In this document: piece by piece, positions 1 to 11,808 of the stretch
How the letters are laid out: every line of letters begins with the position of its first letter
Numbering within the stretch: the first letter of the stretch is position 1
Assembly (NCBI RefSeq): GCF_014356525.2
Contig: NC_052510.1
Location: 12,492,660 to 12,556,659, forward strand
DNA: 64,000 nt
DNA from: Nilaparvata lugens
Taxonomy: Eukaryota; Arthropoda; Insecta; Hemiptera; Delphacidae
Reading direction: 5' to 3'
Translations under genes and position numbers: made by a program
Notes under the pieces: generated by a model
Told to the model about the DNA's origin: nothing
The model's input: the letters and a program-made list of their open reading frames with translations, nothing else
Databases searched by the model: none

Positions 1-654
1 TTTAATTCTCCATCCAGCATTATCACTATTTCAGAGTGCAGGCAGACATATGAAAATGAGTGTTGCAAAGTAATTACTCGTCTCTAAATGCTGTGAGGCT
101 ATGCGGTGTGTTTGGAATAGCAACATTAATTCCTGGATCTCTTTGAATTCAAGCTATTCATTAATTTTTTCAAGAGTTTACAGAGTGATGGTTGGGTGGA
201 ATCATTTCAATAGCTCTGTGAGACGTATTTATGAATATTTCGAGCTTCCTAAGATGAATTAATCTATGGGTTTTCTAGTTTGGCTAAAACCTCCATCATA
301 ATCTCATCTTAGCAGAGGTGAATATTGTAGAAAGTGATGTGTTTCATAAATAAAGGAAGTAAATTATTTAATCTGTGGTTTCATAGTAACTTCTCAAGCA
401 GTAAAGAAAAACTTCATTGTCAGGAACTGCTTCTAAAATTCAATAAACAATGCAGAGTTGATGATGAAGGAGAAATCAATGATTGGTGAATGGTGATTGA
501 AAAATTTCAAATAATTGGTTTTATTTGCTTTCCTAGATCACGTGATATGGTACTCCTAATCATAAACAAGTATTTCTACTTATGAAAACTTCATCTTCAA
601 AAAATATAATAATAAGGGTTTCGATCACATAAGTCATGAATTTTTACTTTCCTT
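1..654. other. AT-rich non-coding sequence
   Basis: No open frame of note, tandem repeat or inverted repeat was seen here. The base composition matches the window background. Confidence 0.5.
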
Positions 655-1140
655 GCCCTATTACCAAGGAAAGTATTGCTTTCCGAAAAAAATTAAGGTA
701 CCCCAATTTCTAAATTTCTATACGTTTCAAGGTCCCCTGAGTCCAAAAAAGTGGTTTTTGGGTATGGGTCTGTATGTGTGTGTATGTGTATGGGTGTGTG
801 TGTGTGGGTGTGTGTGTGTGTGCGTTTGTGTACACGATATCTCATCTCCCAATTAACGGAATGACTTGAAATTTGGAACTTAAGGTCCTTGCACTATGAG
901 GATCCGACACGAACAATTTCGATCAAATGCAATTCAAGATGGCGGCTAAAATGGCAGAAATGTTGTCAGGAACAGGGTTTTTCACGATTTTCTCAAAAAC
1001 GGCTCTAAAAATTTTGATTAAAGTTATAGCCTACCTAAAATAGTCATCGATAAGCTCTACCAACTGCCACAAGTCTCATATCTGTAGAAATTTCAGGAGC
1101 TTCGCCTCATCTATGCAAAGTTTGATCTACCAATTAATGT
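655..1140. repeat. Dispersed repeat containing a GT microsatellite
   Basis: A (GT)n-rich microsatellite occupies about 763-833. The sequence after it has the look of a transposed module: two 'aagatggcggctaaaatgg'-like words, then 'tttctcaaaaacggctc'. I recall this module as a common planthopper repeat, but could not search for it. The short open frame across the GT tract (653-856) is a by-product of the microsatellite and is not a gene. Confidence 0.45.
763..833. repeat. (GT)n microsatellite
   Basis: Imperfect alternating TG/TATG run with G-rich interruptions, seen directly. Confidence 0.9.
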
Positions 1141-2274
1141 TCAGTAACATTTTCACCTAAAATTGAAAATAAGCTCGAAATTCGATAAAATGTGATTATT
1201 TAATTGCAAACTGTTGGCAACTGTTGATTCTATTAGATCATTCACTATGAAGAGATAGCAGACCTCATATGTCTCCAGCGTTATTGTCCTGTCACCAGCT
1301 GACTCAGATCTTGAAATAGTAGACTTGAGATGCGCGAGAACACTAGCGTCAAGTGAACAATTTTCATAACGGCAAGGAAAGTTGTGTGAGTGCGCCACAC
1401 CAGATTTTTAAAGTTGTGTTAATAGGAATGAACACAAATTCAATATTTTCTAGCATTAATGGACGGAGGAATTCAGTGTTCTTCAACTGATGCGTTCTTG
1501 AGTATAGTTTCAGCTGTAATTGGAATAGAGTATCGAGTCATTTCAAATAAAACTGATCGATTAATTTTACAAATTCGCCTGATTTCCTCTTTCAAATTCT
1601 TCATATTATGTTGTCGTTGATTGTTACTGTTTTAATGAGTTCTGGCATAGACGAATAATGTAAGATAGTTGCTCTCCATTTTTTCTCCATGCTTCTGGTA
1701 ATGAATTAATATAATATGTTTTAGCAGTGATTTCCAATGTGTCATGTTTTTATTGACCATGCCATTAAGAGCCAACCATATTTCCCACCAACAACGCAGA
1801 CAAAAACACACATAAAATATCATTTTATTCCACAAATTGACATGCTGGAAATTGAAATTAACGGCTCAAATCTATTTATCGGCCATGAGGTTTCTTCAAA
1901 CTATATTTTTCGTACTGAATCAGGAAATTTTACACTAGGCAGTATGGGAGGCCTACTTGAAAACTTGAAGACAATTTCCGTTGCAACAAGAAATTAAAGT
2001 GCAAGTTAAGGATGTACGTTCCACTCGTGGTGTATCATTTGATGAGTGAAGTTGTAAACTAACAGGAAACAAGGCATAAAATGCTGCACTTGATGGTCAC
2101 ATTCAAGGTCTTCCTCTAAGATTTATGTGTTTAGGTGATTTATTGTTGATTTTAGTTATTTTCAACTGACTTTGAACATTTAGTTGTTGTTTACATTATC
2201 ATGTTAGTTTTCCAACTTGAATTTCATAGATTGCTTATGGAGTAGTGTTTTTTTACAATCTATAGTTTGTTCAT
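1141..2274. other. Non-coding, nothing recognised
   Basis: Open frames of 67-86 aa occur on both strands here. None shows a signal peptide, domain or codon pattern that I can recognise. They are treated as chance. Confidence 0.45.
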
Positions 2275-2444
2275 CGAAAGGAGAGATAATGTTTCGCTTG
2301 TATAAGTATCAGAGTAATGATATTACTCATATCAGCTAATGATAGTTGAAATAAGTATACAATACGTATAAACTAAGCATTAGCTGATATGTCATTACTT
2401 CTATATTCACACAAACGCAAACTTAATGTTTCACCTCTCCTTTG
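2275..2444. mobile_element. Foldback MITE-like element, ~170 bp
   Basis: Arms of roughly 65-70 bp face each other: the left begins cgaaaggagagataatg at 2,275 and the right ends catt..cacctctcctttg at 2,444. The inner arms contain 'atcagctaatg' and its complement. The arms are imperfect, so the copy is old. No coding capacity. Confidence 0.65.
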
Positions 2445-2829
2445 TTACACTCACTTTGGTGACACTCAGACCAGTCGATTCTAGTCTCTGCAACCTCATG
2501 ACCGTGAGACTGGGTCGAGCAGCGACTCGACATGTTGGTCGAGAAGCGACTGGAGTTGCGTAGTACTATGTATTCTTGATGAATGTGAGGTTATGTTTCA
2601 TGAAAGTGATGTTTTATCATTCTAGATAAGACAATATATTCATTATAATTATTATAAAATGTGTTATATTAGCATTAGTGATGAATTGGATCTCATATTT
2701 TTAATAATGTGAGGTTAGAAATGGAGTAGCATGGAATTGAAGTAGTCACAATGAGCAAGGTCGAGAAATTGGAGTATCCTCGACTGGAGTCGTACTATTT
2801 GAGACGAGCTAGTGTTATTTGAGCCTATA
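2445..2829. other. Non-coding with short 'cgactggag' duplications
   Basis: The words 'ggtcgagaagcgactggagt' (about 2,538) and 'ctcgactggagtcgtac' (about 2,779) recur. They hint at old local duplication around 2,460-2,800. No gene seen. Confidence 0.35.
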
Positions 2830-2998
2830 AGTATAGAGTTAATAGTAATAGAGTCAATAGAGAACAATCACAATTGCCTATTAGTTCTAATAGAGTCAAT
2901 CGAGTTAATAGTAATAGAATTTGTAGTAATAGAGTCAATAGAATTAATAGCAATAGAGTAAGTAGTAATAGAGTCAATAGAGTGCAATCACAATTACC
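2830..2998. repeat. Degenerate tandem repeat (core taatagagtcaatag)
   Basis: Short units built on 'agtaatagagtcaatag' repeat about six to eight times. A longer subunit ending 'caatcacaatt' occurs at both ends (about 2,866 and 2,985), so the block itself was duplicated. Confidence 0.75.
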
Positions 2999-3295
2999 TT
3001 AATATCCCAAAAAATAACAGAGAGGAATATTTCAAAACCCTACTTACTATAGATTTTCATGAGTCTGGAGAACTGGAAATGTAGAATCATTAGTCAACTC
3101 AGTGGTTGAACAATACAGCTCGTTTGAAAGTTGCAAATGGTTGCAATCTTCATTTGAAAACGATCGACGAACTTCAAATTTCACCGGTGAAATCAATTGA
3201 TCAATCATCGACTCTTTGTGAACACTTCATTAGTGTGCTGTTCATCGTATATAGTAGTACCTTGGGTTGTGGAGTCTGTCTGTGATGGGATGCAA

Positions 3296-3912
3296 TGTCT
3301 TCTTCTTCTTCTCCTTCTTCTTCTTCTTCCTCCTCCTCCTTCTCCTCCTCTTCTTCTTCCTCCTCCTCATCCTCCTACTCTTCTTCTTCCTCCTCCTCCT
3401 CCTCCTCTTCTTCTTCTTCTTCTTCTCTTCTTCTCCTCCTCCTCCTCCTCCTCCTCCTCCTCCTCCTCCTCCTCCTCCTCCTCCTCCTCCTCTTCTTCTT
3501 CTTCTTTCTTCTTCTTCTTCTTCTTCTTCTTCTTCTCTTCTTCTTCTTTTTCCTCCTCCTCCTCCTCCTCCTCCTCCTCCTCCTCTCCTCCTCCTCCTCC
3601 CTCCTCCTCCTCCTCCTCTCTTCCTCTTCTTTTCTTTCTCTTTTCTTCTTCTTCTTCTTCTTCCTTCTTCTTCTTCTTCCTCCTCCTCTCCTCCTCCTCC
3701 TCTCCTCCTCCTCCTCCTCCTCCTCCTCTCCTCCTCCTCCTCCTCCTCCTCCTCCTCTCCTCCTCCTCCTCCTCCTCTTCTTCTTCTTCTTCTTCTTCTT
3801 CTTTCTTCTTCTTCTTCTTCTTCTTCTTCTTTCTTCTTCTTCTTCCTCCTCCTCTCCTCCTCCTCCTCCTCCTCCTCCTCCTCCTCCTCCTCCTCCCTCC
3901 TCCTCCTCACTA
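3296..3912. repeat. Large compound TTC/TCC (GAA/GGA) tract
   Basis: About 615 bases of almost pure pyrimidine on the plus strand, alternating blocks of (TTC)n and (TCC)n. Most long open frames in the first 10 kb come from this tract read in its three frames on either strand. Their Ser/Leu/Phe/Pro or Glu/Arg/Gly/Lys homopolymer translations are low-complexity artefacts, not proteins. Confidence 0.95.
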
Positions 3913-4330
3913 CGTTCCTTCTACTTGTTCTTCTTCTTCATCATCTTCGCCTAACTATTATTCTTCTTCTTTATTGTCTCATACACAACACCGACTTCTA
4001 TTCATTTTCATCTTCCTTCTTCTCTTTGCTTTACATCACATCTTCATTATTCTACTCCTTTTCTTAGACAACTTTTCAAATCTTCAACTATTTCTTCTTC
4101 TTCAACTTCTTCATCATACCTTCTCTCTCGTATTCCTTTTCGATACTTCTTCATTTTTCCAACAACAATTTCCCCTCGCAATTCACCTGTAGACCCCCCC
4201 CCCAACCCCAACAAGTCAATATACACTCTGCCAAACGTCTCTCTGCTACATACTGAGACTCACCTCAGTCACCATTACTAACAAACAACACCAACGCTTC
4301 CCATTTAAAGAATGATGACAATTTAAAGTG
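3913..4330. other. Pyrimidine-skewed spacer
   Basis: Decaying continuation of the TTC/TCC tract, with a C run at about 4,194-4,203. No gene seen. Confidence 0.55.
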
Positions 4331-4384
4331 AATCTCACTACACACCTCCAATACAAATTCAGTCAATGTACTCAGCTGGAAATT

Positions 4385-5265
4385 AGTGAGTGGATTGGGA
4401 ATGTGGTAGGAGAGGGGAAGGATGCTGGAAGTCGGTGGGTAGGACGGGGTAGAAGAGGGAAAAGAGGAAGGATGGGGGGAGGGGTGAAGGAGATGAGAAG
4501 TTGGGGGAAGGAAGGGATAAGAAGGGATGGAGAAGGAGGTAGGAGAGGGGAAGAAGGAATGATGGAGACGGTTAGGAGTGATGGAAATAAGAAGTAGGGA
4601 AAAGGAGGGAGGTAGGAAGCGATGAAGAAGAGTGATAGGGTAGTGGAAGGGAAGGAATCAGGGGTAAGGAGGGGTTGCAATCACTGTACCACATTAAATT
4701 TGCCACCAATTATTTCTTATCAGCGCCGTTCCTGCGTTGGAAATTCAGAGCTGCTTCGCTGCTGTTTACGGTTGCCAGGTTGGCGATAATTATTGTCGCT
4801 GACGAAGTGAATGCGAGTGGGCGTGAGAAGAGGAAGATTTAGAACAGAATGGGAAGAAGATGGATGAGCATAGAAGGGGAAAACAAATTGAAGAAACAAA
4901 TAGTAGTACAAACAGTTAATAGGGGGAAAAAGATAGTAGACAGGAGAAGAGGGAGATTTAGAAGAAAAAGGGTGGGAGATGAATAGGGATAGGATGAGAA
5001 GAGGAGGAGTAAGGGAAAAAGAGAGAAGAGGGGAGAATGTTTCCCTCGTGAGAGGAAAATAGGAAAGGGAAGGGAAGGTATAAGGGAGGAAGAGAGAGTG
5101 GTGAAGAAACGTTTCAAACGATTTGGTAAATGATGAATAAGTAAGAGAAAGAAGATGGATTAGTACGTTGTGAGGTTTCACAGAGAAGAGGAACTAGTAT
5201 AGGAAGAGAAAGAGGAATAGTATTTTGTAAAAGATAAAACAAAGAGTGAAGAGAATAGAATAGAA
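4385..5265. repeat. Purine-skewed block
   Basis: Two purine-rich stretches on the plus strand (about 4,385-4,672 and 4,820-5,265, rich in gga/aga words) flank a balanced spacer. Open frames on both strands here are the usual Pu/Py shadows. Confidence 0.7.
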
Positions 5266-5364
5266 TGACTTTTCATTTGTAGACGTGGTGAAGTTTGAAT
5301 AGTAATGTTTACTCCACTCTACCATGAATTTATTTTTACATGAATTCTACATGAATTTTATTTT

Positions 5365-6217
5365 TTCACAACCCTGTCCCCTGTCTTTCTTTTTTATCTT
5401 ACTCTGCTTTCTAGACATCTATCTTTCCAACTATTCTCTATTATATTCCCAACCATATTTCCAACTTTTTCAATTCCTATCATTCCTCAGCGTTTATTTC
5501 CAAGTAATATTGCTCATCCTTTTCCTGATGGTTCATGCGTTTATCATATTATGGAGTTCTCATTTTTGTCTTTTGTTCTTCCATTATTTCACCTTACTTC
5601 TCTTCTCCATCATTATCCACTTTCTTTCCATCTTCTAAATCTATCTTACCTATTTGTTCACGTTTTGCCTCTCTGACTTGATCTTTTCCCACTTAGGCTA
5701 GGGCCACACGAGCGCACATAGTGCGTCCGTTGCAACTTTTTGCGGCCGTCGCCAGTGACACCACACGAGCGTTGAGTGTGGTGCGTCAACGTCAGTTGGC
5801 TTTACGCAATGGAACCAGACGAAGCAATAACTTTTGCATGTCTCGAGGTGCGTTGTAGCATTTCTGCGCAGTTCAAAAATCACCGTCCGTTACAACTTCT
5901 GTTAATTGGTACGCACATACCTCGTGTGTTGTCATCAATTCACTTCTATGTATTTCTACAACGGACGTCAAAAAGTAAGTTGCAACGGACGCACTTTGTG
6001 GCGCTAGCCTAAGTGGGAAAAGATCAAGTGAGAGAGACAAAACGTGAACGAATAGGTAAGAGAGATTTAGAAGATGGAAGGAAAGAGGATAATAGAATAG
6101 AATAGAATAGCTGCCTTTATTTTTACCTAGATAATAGAGAATAGTTGGAAAGATAGATGTCGGAGTGAGATAAAAAAGAGAAAGACAGAGGACAGGGTTG
6201 TGAAAAATAAAATTAAG
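5365..6217. repeat. Large interrupted inverted repeat
   Basis: The left arm (about 5,365-5,735) and right arm (about 5,965-6,217) are complementary in several blocks. Examples are 'cacaaccctgtcccctgtct' at the left tip against 'agacagaggacagggttgtg' at the right, and 'tgatcttttcccacttaggc' against 'gcctaagtgggaaaagatca'. The left arm has an extra ~160 bp. The right arm carries an (AATAG)n segment at about 6,092-6,108 that looks like an insertion. The centre is a small element (separate entry). Confidence 0.8.
5696..6012. mobile_element. Palindromic non-autonomous element at the centre of the inverted repeat
   Basis: It is bounded by 'taggctagggccacacgagc' and 'gtggcgctagccta'. Internally it repeats the word 'cgtccgttgcaac' in direct and inverted form, and it is clearly more GC-rich than its flanks. 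The 78 aa frame across it (5,776-6,012) has no recognised domain. I regard the element as a MITE of unknown superfamily. Confidence 0.55.
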
Positions 6218-6257
6218 AATGGACAGATAATGATTGACGAAAATCCTAAGATAATAA

Positions 6258-6380
6258 GAATTATCTATTCATTAGCATTTCAACAAATGCAATTTCTCAT
6301 TAATATAAATAGAATTATCCATGGAAAAGAATCATCTATAGAATTATCTTTCATTAGCATTTCAACAAATGCAATATATC
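6258..6380. repeat. Short direct duplication
   Basis: 'tcattagcatttcaacaaat' occurs at about 6,270 and 6,351. Matching sequence ('agaattatct') lies upstream of both, so this is a local duplication with ~81 bp spacing. Confidence 0.7.
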
Positions 6381-6997
6381 ATCAATTTCCACCTGTGAAA
6401 ATGAACAGATCAAGGGGTAACAAGAAAACAAAAACAAGATGGATCTGAAATTCATGAATACATAGCAAGGAGAATAGTATTGATATTGAAAAAGGAACGC
6501 AATTTATTTATAGGTTTGATAATGACAATTGTTCCCAGGCTGTAGTTCAGTAAATGGAATATTTCGAGAAAATATTATGCGTGAGAAACGGTAGGAGCCG
6601 CAAGAACTGGATGAAGAAGAGTAGGAAAAAGGGGAGGAGGATCAGGTGGAACAGCATTCACCATCCAATTTTCCTTATCAATACTCTGAAATTAATTTAC
6701 CGTGACAGAAGAAATCAGAATCAATGAGGAGTCCCACGTTTAGTTGATATGGATTCAGCATCCTGATTCTTATTCAAGTAATATTAATGCAATAAATTAA
6801 TTAGCCATTATATTAGATATGCTCATTAATCTTATTAGATTATGCTCAGTTCATCAGTTTTTAGTTGCTTCATACTCAGAATCTTCATTTCATTTGATCA
6901 AAACACGACAAGAACTTACTTTGAAATCAATCAACAATCTGAAAAATTATAAAAATTGAGAGTCGGAACATGCAAATATGTCTAGTCCTTGAAGGCA

Positions 6998-7690
6998 AAA
7001 AGAAGAAGAAGAAGAAGAAGAAGAAGAAGAAGAAGAAGAAGAAGAAGAAGAAGAAGAAGAAGAAGAAGAAGAAGAGGAGGATAGAAGAAAATAATTTAGG
7101 AACAGAAAGGTGGAAAAGAGGAAACGAGTGATGGTTGAAATCTAAAGAATTGGATTCGAAAATGACGAAGAGAGGGTAAAAAAGAATATGAAGTTGAAAG
7201 AATGAAGACTTTGGAGTAGGGGAGTAGAGAAAGGAAAAAAGAGGAAAAACGGGAAATAAGAAAAAGAACTGCATAAGCCGAAGTAGGGGTAGAGGAAAGG
7301 ATAAAAAGATACAAATGAAAATCATGAGATAAAGATAACATAAGGAAGGCGTGGTGAAAAAAGAACTGCCAAAAGTGAAGAAAATAAGAGGATGAAGGAG
7401 AGTGAAGATTGTTGTGGAGATAGTAGTAAAGATGATAGTAGATGATTGATGCATAGTGGATGGGAAGAGGTTGATGATTGATGGGATGGTACAGTATTGA
7501 GAAAGAGTGGAAAAGCGAAATTGGAACAATTGAAGAAGATATGGAGAAAGCTGGAGAATGAACAGGAGAGAGCAGGAGACTTGAATAAACGTAGAAGGAG
7601 GAGAAGGATGATACATAGAAGAAGGAGAAGAATATTAAAAAGAGAAGACGATGCAGTAATAAGAATAAGAATCAAGAAGGTGTAGTAGAT
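6998..7690. repeat. (GAA)n microsatellite and purine-rich tail
   Basis: About 26 GAA/AAG triplets run through 7,000-7,075. They are followed by ~600 bases strongly biased to purines on the plus strand. The 229 aa minus-strand frame with a long Phe run is this tract translated and is not a gene. Confidence 0.85.
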
Positions 7691-7899
7691 TTAAGAAATG
7701 ATGGATAACTTTACTATTCACTTCAATTAATCCACTATGGTTAAAATCTATCAACAAGACGTTTTAGAAGGGTGAAAACTGATGAGGAAAGGAAAACTAA
7801 GAAGCAGATGGAAAGCTGAGAACATAACCGATAAGGGACGACCAAATCAGAGGAAGGAAGTGGGCGGTAGGCCCCCCCCCACCACCGACTCACAACATG

Positions 7900-8085
7900 C
7901 AAATTATCAACGGAATCCCCTGCACGAAAATGATTTCAACGGAAACGCGGCGTAATTGATGGCGCGTCTTTTGAATTAGCGCGCCAAAACGTCGCGCGTT
8001 GGCGGGAACAGGTTTGCAACCGCAAATTGGTGAAAGCGAATCACGAATCGCTGCCAACTTGGCGAAATTAGAAGACGCTTCACCC
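7900..8085. promoter_or_regulatory. CpG-rich islet with an E2F-like site
   Basis: About 20 CpG dinucleotides fall in ~190 bp of an otherwise CpG-poor, AT-rich window. They include gcgcgcc and gtcgcgcg words, and 'ttggcgggaa' at 7,999-8,008 matches the E2F consensus. It could be a promoter or enhancer, or a decayed GC-rich mobile element. No transcript evidence is available from sequence alone. Confidence 0.35.
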
Positions 8086-8089
8086 ACTA

Positions 8090-9940
8090 CTCAACTAGTT
8101 AGTATATTGACTTTGTACATTATATACTAAATATATACAGGTAGTTTATTGTAGGAAGCAATTTCTGCATTTTAGAGTGGGAAGGGTATCATTTTTCTGG
8201 TGAGAAAGTTAATCAAATTTCCAGTTTCACTCCGCGAACTTTGGTTGAGTCATTAGTCTAAGTAGTAAATACTAGCGAATCCTTATAAAGAGTGTTTAAG
8301 ATGATGTAAGGTACAACTTGAGTAGGCACCTGTTGATTTCTGTCTTTGACTGAATTTAGTTGGCTTTTATCACTGGTTACTTTCGAATTCTACTCTGACT
8401 TTTCCAATTCTTAAACTCAAAAACTAGTGGATATTTCCTAAAATAGATTAGCTGTACTTAGCTAACTCATTATATAGTTGGATATGAATATTGTTCATTG
8501 CTTGAAGAGAATAATATTAGAGTTGATTAGGTTTTCATAATACTGGTATTAGCCCTATAAGGATATAGTGTATCTAGGGACCTATGAGACATGTTAATAT
8601 AAAAAAGTAGCCATACTAACTAGAAAAGTACAACTTCCACTAAATCTTCAATAAAAACTCAAGTAAATTCAAAAGTTAGTTGATTCGGTTGCGGTATTAC
8701 TTCACTGGTATTGTTCCTAAAAGGATATTTCTAGAGACCTATAACTCTGAAACTTGTCAATTACAAGAAATTCCTAATATCTATCTGCAAAGCTCATAAT
8801 GGAAGAGAATAATAGGCTGCCTTATCTCTGGTAGCTTAAAAGGCTTTATTTTACCAATAGGTCACCGATAAACCTGAAATGATTAAGTTGGTTGGCATCT
8901 TACGAAAGTGATCAAACCAGTAAAGTCTTATAAAAGGATAAGACTGCTTCATTACAAGATATTGTTTTAGTTGAATCATTATTGGTAGATTCAATGCTAT
9001 TTCAAGAAAGGTTAATTGGGTTCAACTGTATAACACGTTTTATTTCTGTTTTAATTCAATTTTAATAGGAGCGAACGAACAAAGTTAATGTGTATTATTT
9101 TAAATTGAAACATATGATGAAACGAGTTCAAATTCATTTAGATTTCATTCTACTGTCAAAAAGCAAATCATGCTTTCAGTAACATTCTTCTCTATTTTTA
9201 GCAGTGATTTCATAATTTGGTATAATTCAACAAAAGCTGATCACTCCTCTAATCCAGTCTGAATATTTGACACCTGATGATTCACACTTCAATAAATAAT
9301 CTTGATTGCACGAAATTGATGACCAAATTTGAAATAGCTTCCATCGTCGATACAATTAAAATGGCTGAATTAATCATTTCGAGTCAATTAGTGACATCAG
9401 TTTAGCAGAAAACTGGGCAGATGCATTTAGTACTATCCCTCTATTGATATATTAATAACAAGTAATTGCGCGTTTTGAAAATTGATCTAATTTGTTCACC
9501 AATATGGGATTGTTTGCTATTATTTGCTTTGATTATAAAGCTGAAATGGTTCTACTGTGAGGTCAAATCTGTTATTTTGAGAGCCAGTCATTGAATTTAT
9601 ACTGTATCGGAATTAAAATAAGATTCCTTCTATTTTTTGGAGACTATATTATTCCATTAGAATTGATAGCAACAATTATGGCAGTAACCTAGCACCATAG
9701 TTTGTCTACCTTCCAATTCCCTCCTAGCATTCTGCTAATCTATTTCTACTAAATATCCTCAAGTGAATCCTGTGGAAATGAACTCTATTCTCTGAAATTA
9801 GGGCTAGTTATATAATTGAGATTTTTCTTTCAAGTAGAGTGGAAGAAAATGCAAGTGTATTTCTTCAATACTTTTCAGAGTATATCAGTGTATTTATTTA
9901 GATTTCTGATGTAGCAGTAGCCATTGTAATAGCTTAGAGC
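8090..9940. other. AT-rich non-coding, nothing recognised
   Basis: No open frame above ~60 codons, no tandem array and no clear inverted repeat was seen across this 1.85 kb. Confidence 0.5.
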
Positions 9941-9944
9941 AGCT

Positions 9945-10052
9945 GCGATTGGCTGAAGCACTGAGCTGTGATTGGTCGAAAGTTGAAAGCTCGAAGCCAG
10001 CCTCTCCCACAAAGGCGTGGCTTCGTTATGGCGTCAACAGTTCCTATTGGCT
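9945..10052. promoter_or_regulatory. CCAAT-box cluster
   Basis: ATTGG (the complement of CCAAT) occurs at 9,948-9,952, 9,971-9,975 and 10,046-10,050. A GC/KLF-like 'aaaggcgtgg' lies between the second and third. The same 'cctattgg.tgttg' wording recurs in the tandem array at 38.8-39.1 kb, so this may be a repeat rather than a promoter. Confidence 0.3.
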
Positions 10053-10078
10053 GTTGGAGATTGTTGATGAATTAAGTT

Positions 10079-10166
10079 ATATAGTGTGGTCCACGTTATA
10101 ATGGTAGGGGAAAAAGATAGGAGAACAGTGTGGTTGATTCTCTGCGTTACCACTGTCTTCTATAGT
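10079..10166. mobile_element. Partial or compact copy of the 'gtggtccacgttataatgg' MITE
   Basis: The left tip 'tatagtgtggtccacgttat' and the following ~60 bases (agatag.agaa, gattctctgc.tta) match, in order, the inverted right half of the complete element at 18,657-18,877. It ends 'cttctatagt'. Confidence 0.6.
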
Positions 10167-10169
10167 AGT

Positions 10170-11100
10170 TAGCTGATACTGTACTGGTATATCTAATGTA
10201 ATATTAACTTTTAATAAGCCTTATAAGACATTTACATAGAAATTTTGACTTCATCTGTATTGTGCAATTCATATCAGATATGCAGTCTCCTGAGCCCTTA
10301 GCTCTGAGATACAAAACCTTCAAATCACATTTCGTGAAAGTTGTCTAAAATTGTATTTTTTACATAATTCCTATTTTCTCTTCATCAAGTCTCGGAAGAG
10401 ATTATATTTTATATCGAATAAATTCTTGTTTTCCCGCGAAAACAATTCACATGCTCCTAAGTAGCTTTTAAAAATCTTCAACTGAGGAACAAAAATAATC
10501 CTCTATTCTCAATATTTTCATAATATCCCATTGTCGTGCATTATTCCGTCTCTCATCATTCACACTGAGAGCACAAAGTATAACAAAGAAAGAAAATAAG
10601 CACAATATCAAGAGAACTGTGCGTTGAAGAAAGCTTTGTGCAGACTCGGTTCGCTTTCAATAAAGCTGCAAAATTTCCACCGGCGTTTTAGAAAAGTTTT
10701 AAGACGACTTAGCTACTTGTTCAGGAAAAGCTCAACGGAAAGTTGGTTATTGCGTTTACATACGATGGGGTGCTCTTGTGCTGCTTATGAATATTATAGA
10801 GGAATGTTTTCATGGGTATTGATTAGTTTAGAAGAATCTAGAATGGGGAAAACTGAAAGTTTGATTGTTATAATTGGAAGTTTGATGCTGTAAGAAGCTA
10901 CAAAAGTGCATAAATTATTCATTATGATAATCATTAAACTTGTTCCGCAAAAATATTGAGTTTGTTTACTTTTAAGCACGAGAAGGTATTGAAAAACAAA
11001 AAGTTGTAATCATATATTATGTTGTTTCACTCATCTCGAATGTGTTGGTTTTTTCTAACTCGGATACCTCTCTACTCATTAACATGAATCTTTAGGCCCA
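10170..11100. other. Non-coding, nothing recognised
   Basis: An 89 aa plus-strand frame (10,624-10,893) was examined. It has no recognisable domain, and I do not call it a gene. Confidence 0.45.
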
Positions 11101-11255
11101 AATTCACCAAAAACGAAAACTAGGTTTGAGCGGCAGTTGGTTCTAAGTTAGATGATTTTGAATTGGTTTTATTTTATTTTGTAATATGATTTTTTGTTTA
11201 TTTAGAATCAACTGGCGCTCAAACCAAGATTTCGTTTCGGTGAAGTTCATGAATT
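11101..11255. mobile_element. MITE with ~44 bp terminal inverted repeats
   Basis: The left arm 'attcaccaaaaacgaaaact' continues through 'ggtttgagcggcagttgg'. It faces the right arm 'caactggcgctcaaacc', which continues through 'cgtttcggtgaagttc'. The arms are about 85% complementary around an AT-rich centre. No coding capacity. Confidence 0.7.
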
Positions 11256-11667
11256 CAGGAGTTGCCACTCCAATGACTTCATTCATTTGCATCTCAGTTA
11301 AATTTTAATCTTTTCTGAAAGCAACTGAAACATGTTTTTCAAATTTCCATAGGCAGCCTATTTTCTGTTTGATTTGGATTGTCTACAATTCTATCTACAA
11401 TATTTACATTAATATATGACATTTATCATAGCGTATTAGATGAAATTCACAACTGTGATTTCAACTTGTATCAAAATTTCATCTAGGTAATTTTTTAATT
11501 AATTATATCATAATTATTTTTCATTTGAAATAAAATTCACATAATATTCTGATTCATCTGAATCAAAGTGAGTGAATAAGAAATTTATCAATATCTCATT
11601 CAAATTGGGGGCTTTGCATACGAGTTTCACTATTTCAGACCAATTGGTTTCAAGGTTTTAAATTATT

Positions 11668-11808
11668 AACGTGTCCCGGATGGACACGTTAAGTGTCGGT
11701 CCCGGCTGCCTAAAAAGCAGTCGTTAGGTCATGTCAGAGTCTCTGAAATTAATCAGTTGCGCCCTGAAAACTTTTACACCAGACCTGAGCCAGCCAGGTA
11801 ACTCGATA
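11668..11808 (+). mobile_element. 5'-truncated SINE (body only)
   Basis: This matches the body of the full SINE at 12,757 from 'ggatggacacgttaag' through 'gagccagccaggtaactcg', but lacks the tRNA-like head. It sits at the left edge of the first copy of the ~1.2 kb duplication. Confidence 0.8.

Noticed and set aside
2830..2998. CRISPR-like array
   Set aside because: Short degenerate tandem units without distinct spacers, in a eukaryotic context.
3197..4192. Several overlapping frames of 219-331 aa made of Ser/Leu/Phe/Pro (and Glu/Arg/Gly on the other strand)
   Set aside because: They are the TTC/TCC tract read in all frames; homopolymer translations with no unique sequence.
6927..7616. 229 aa minus-strand frame with a long Phe run
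   Set aside because: Product of the (GAA)n microsatellite and its purine-rich flank.
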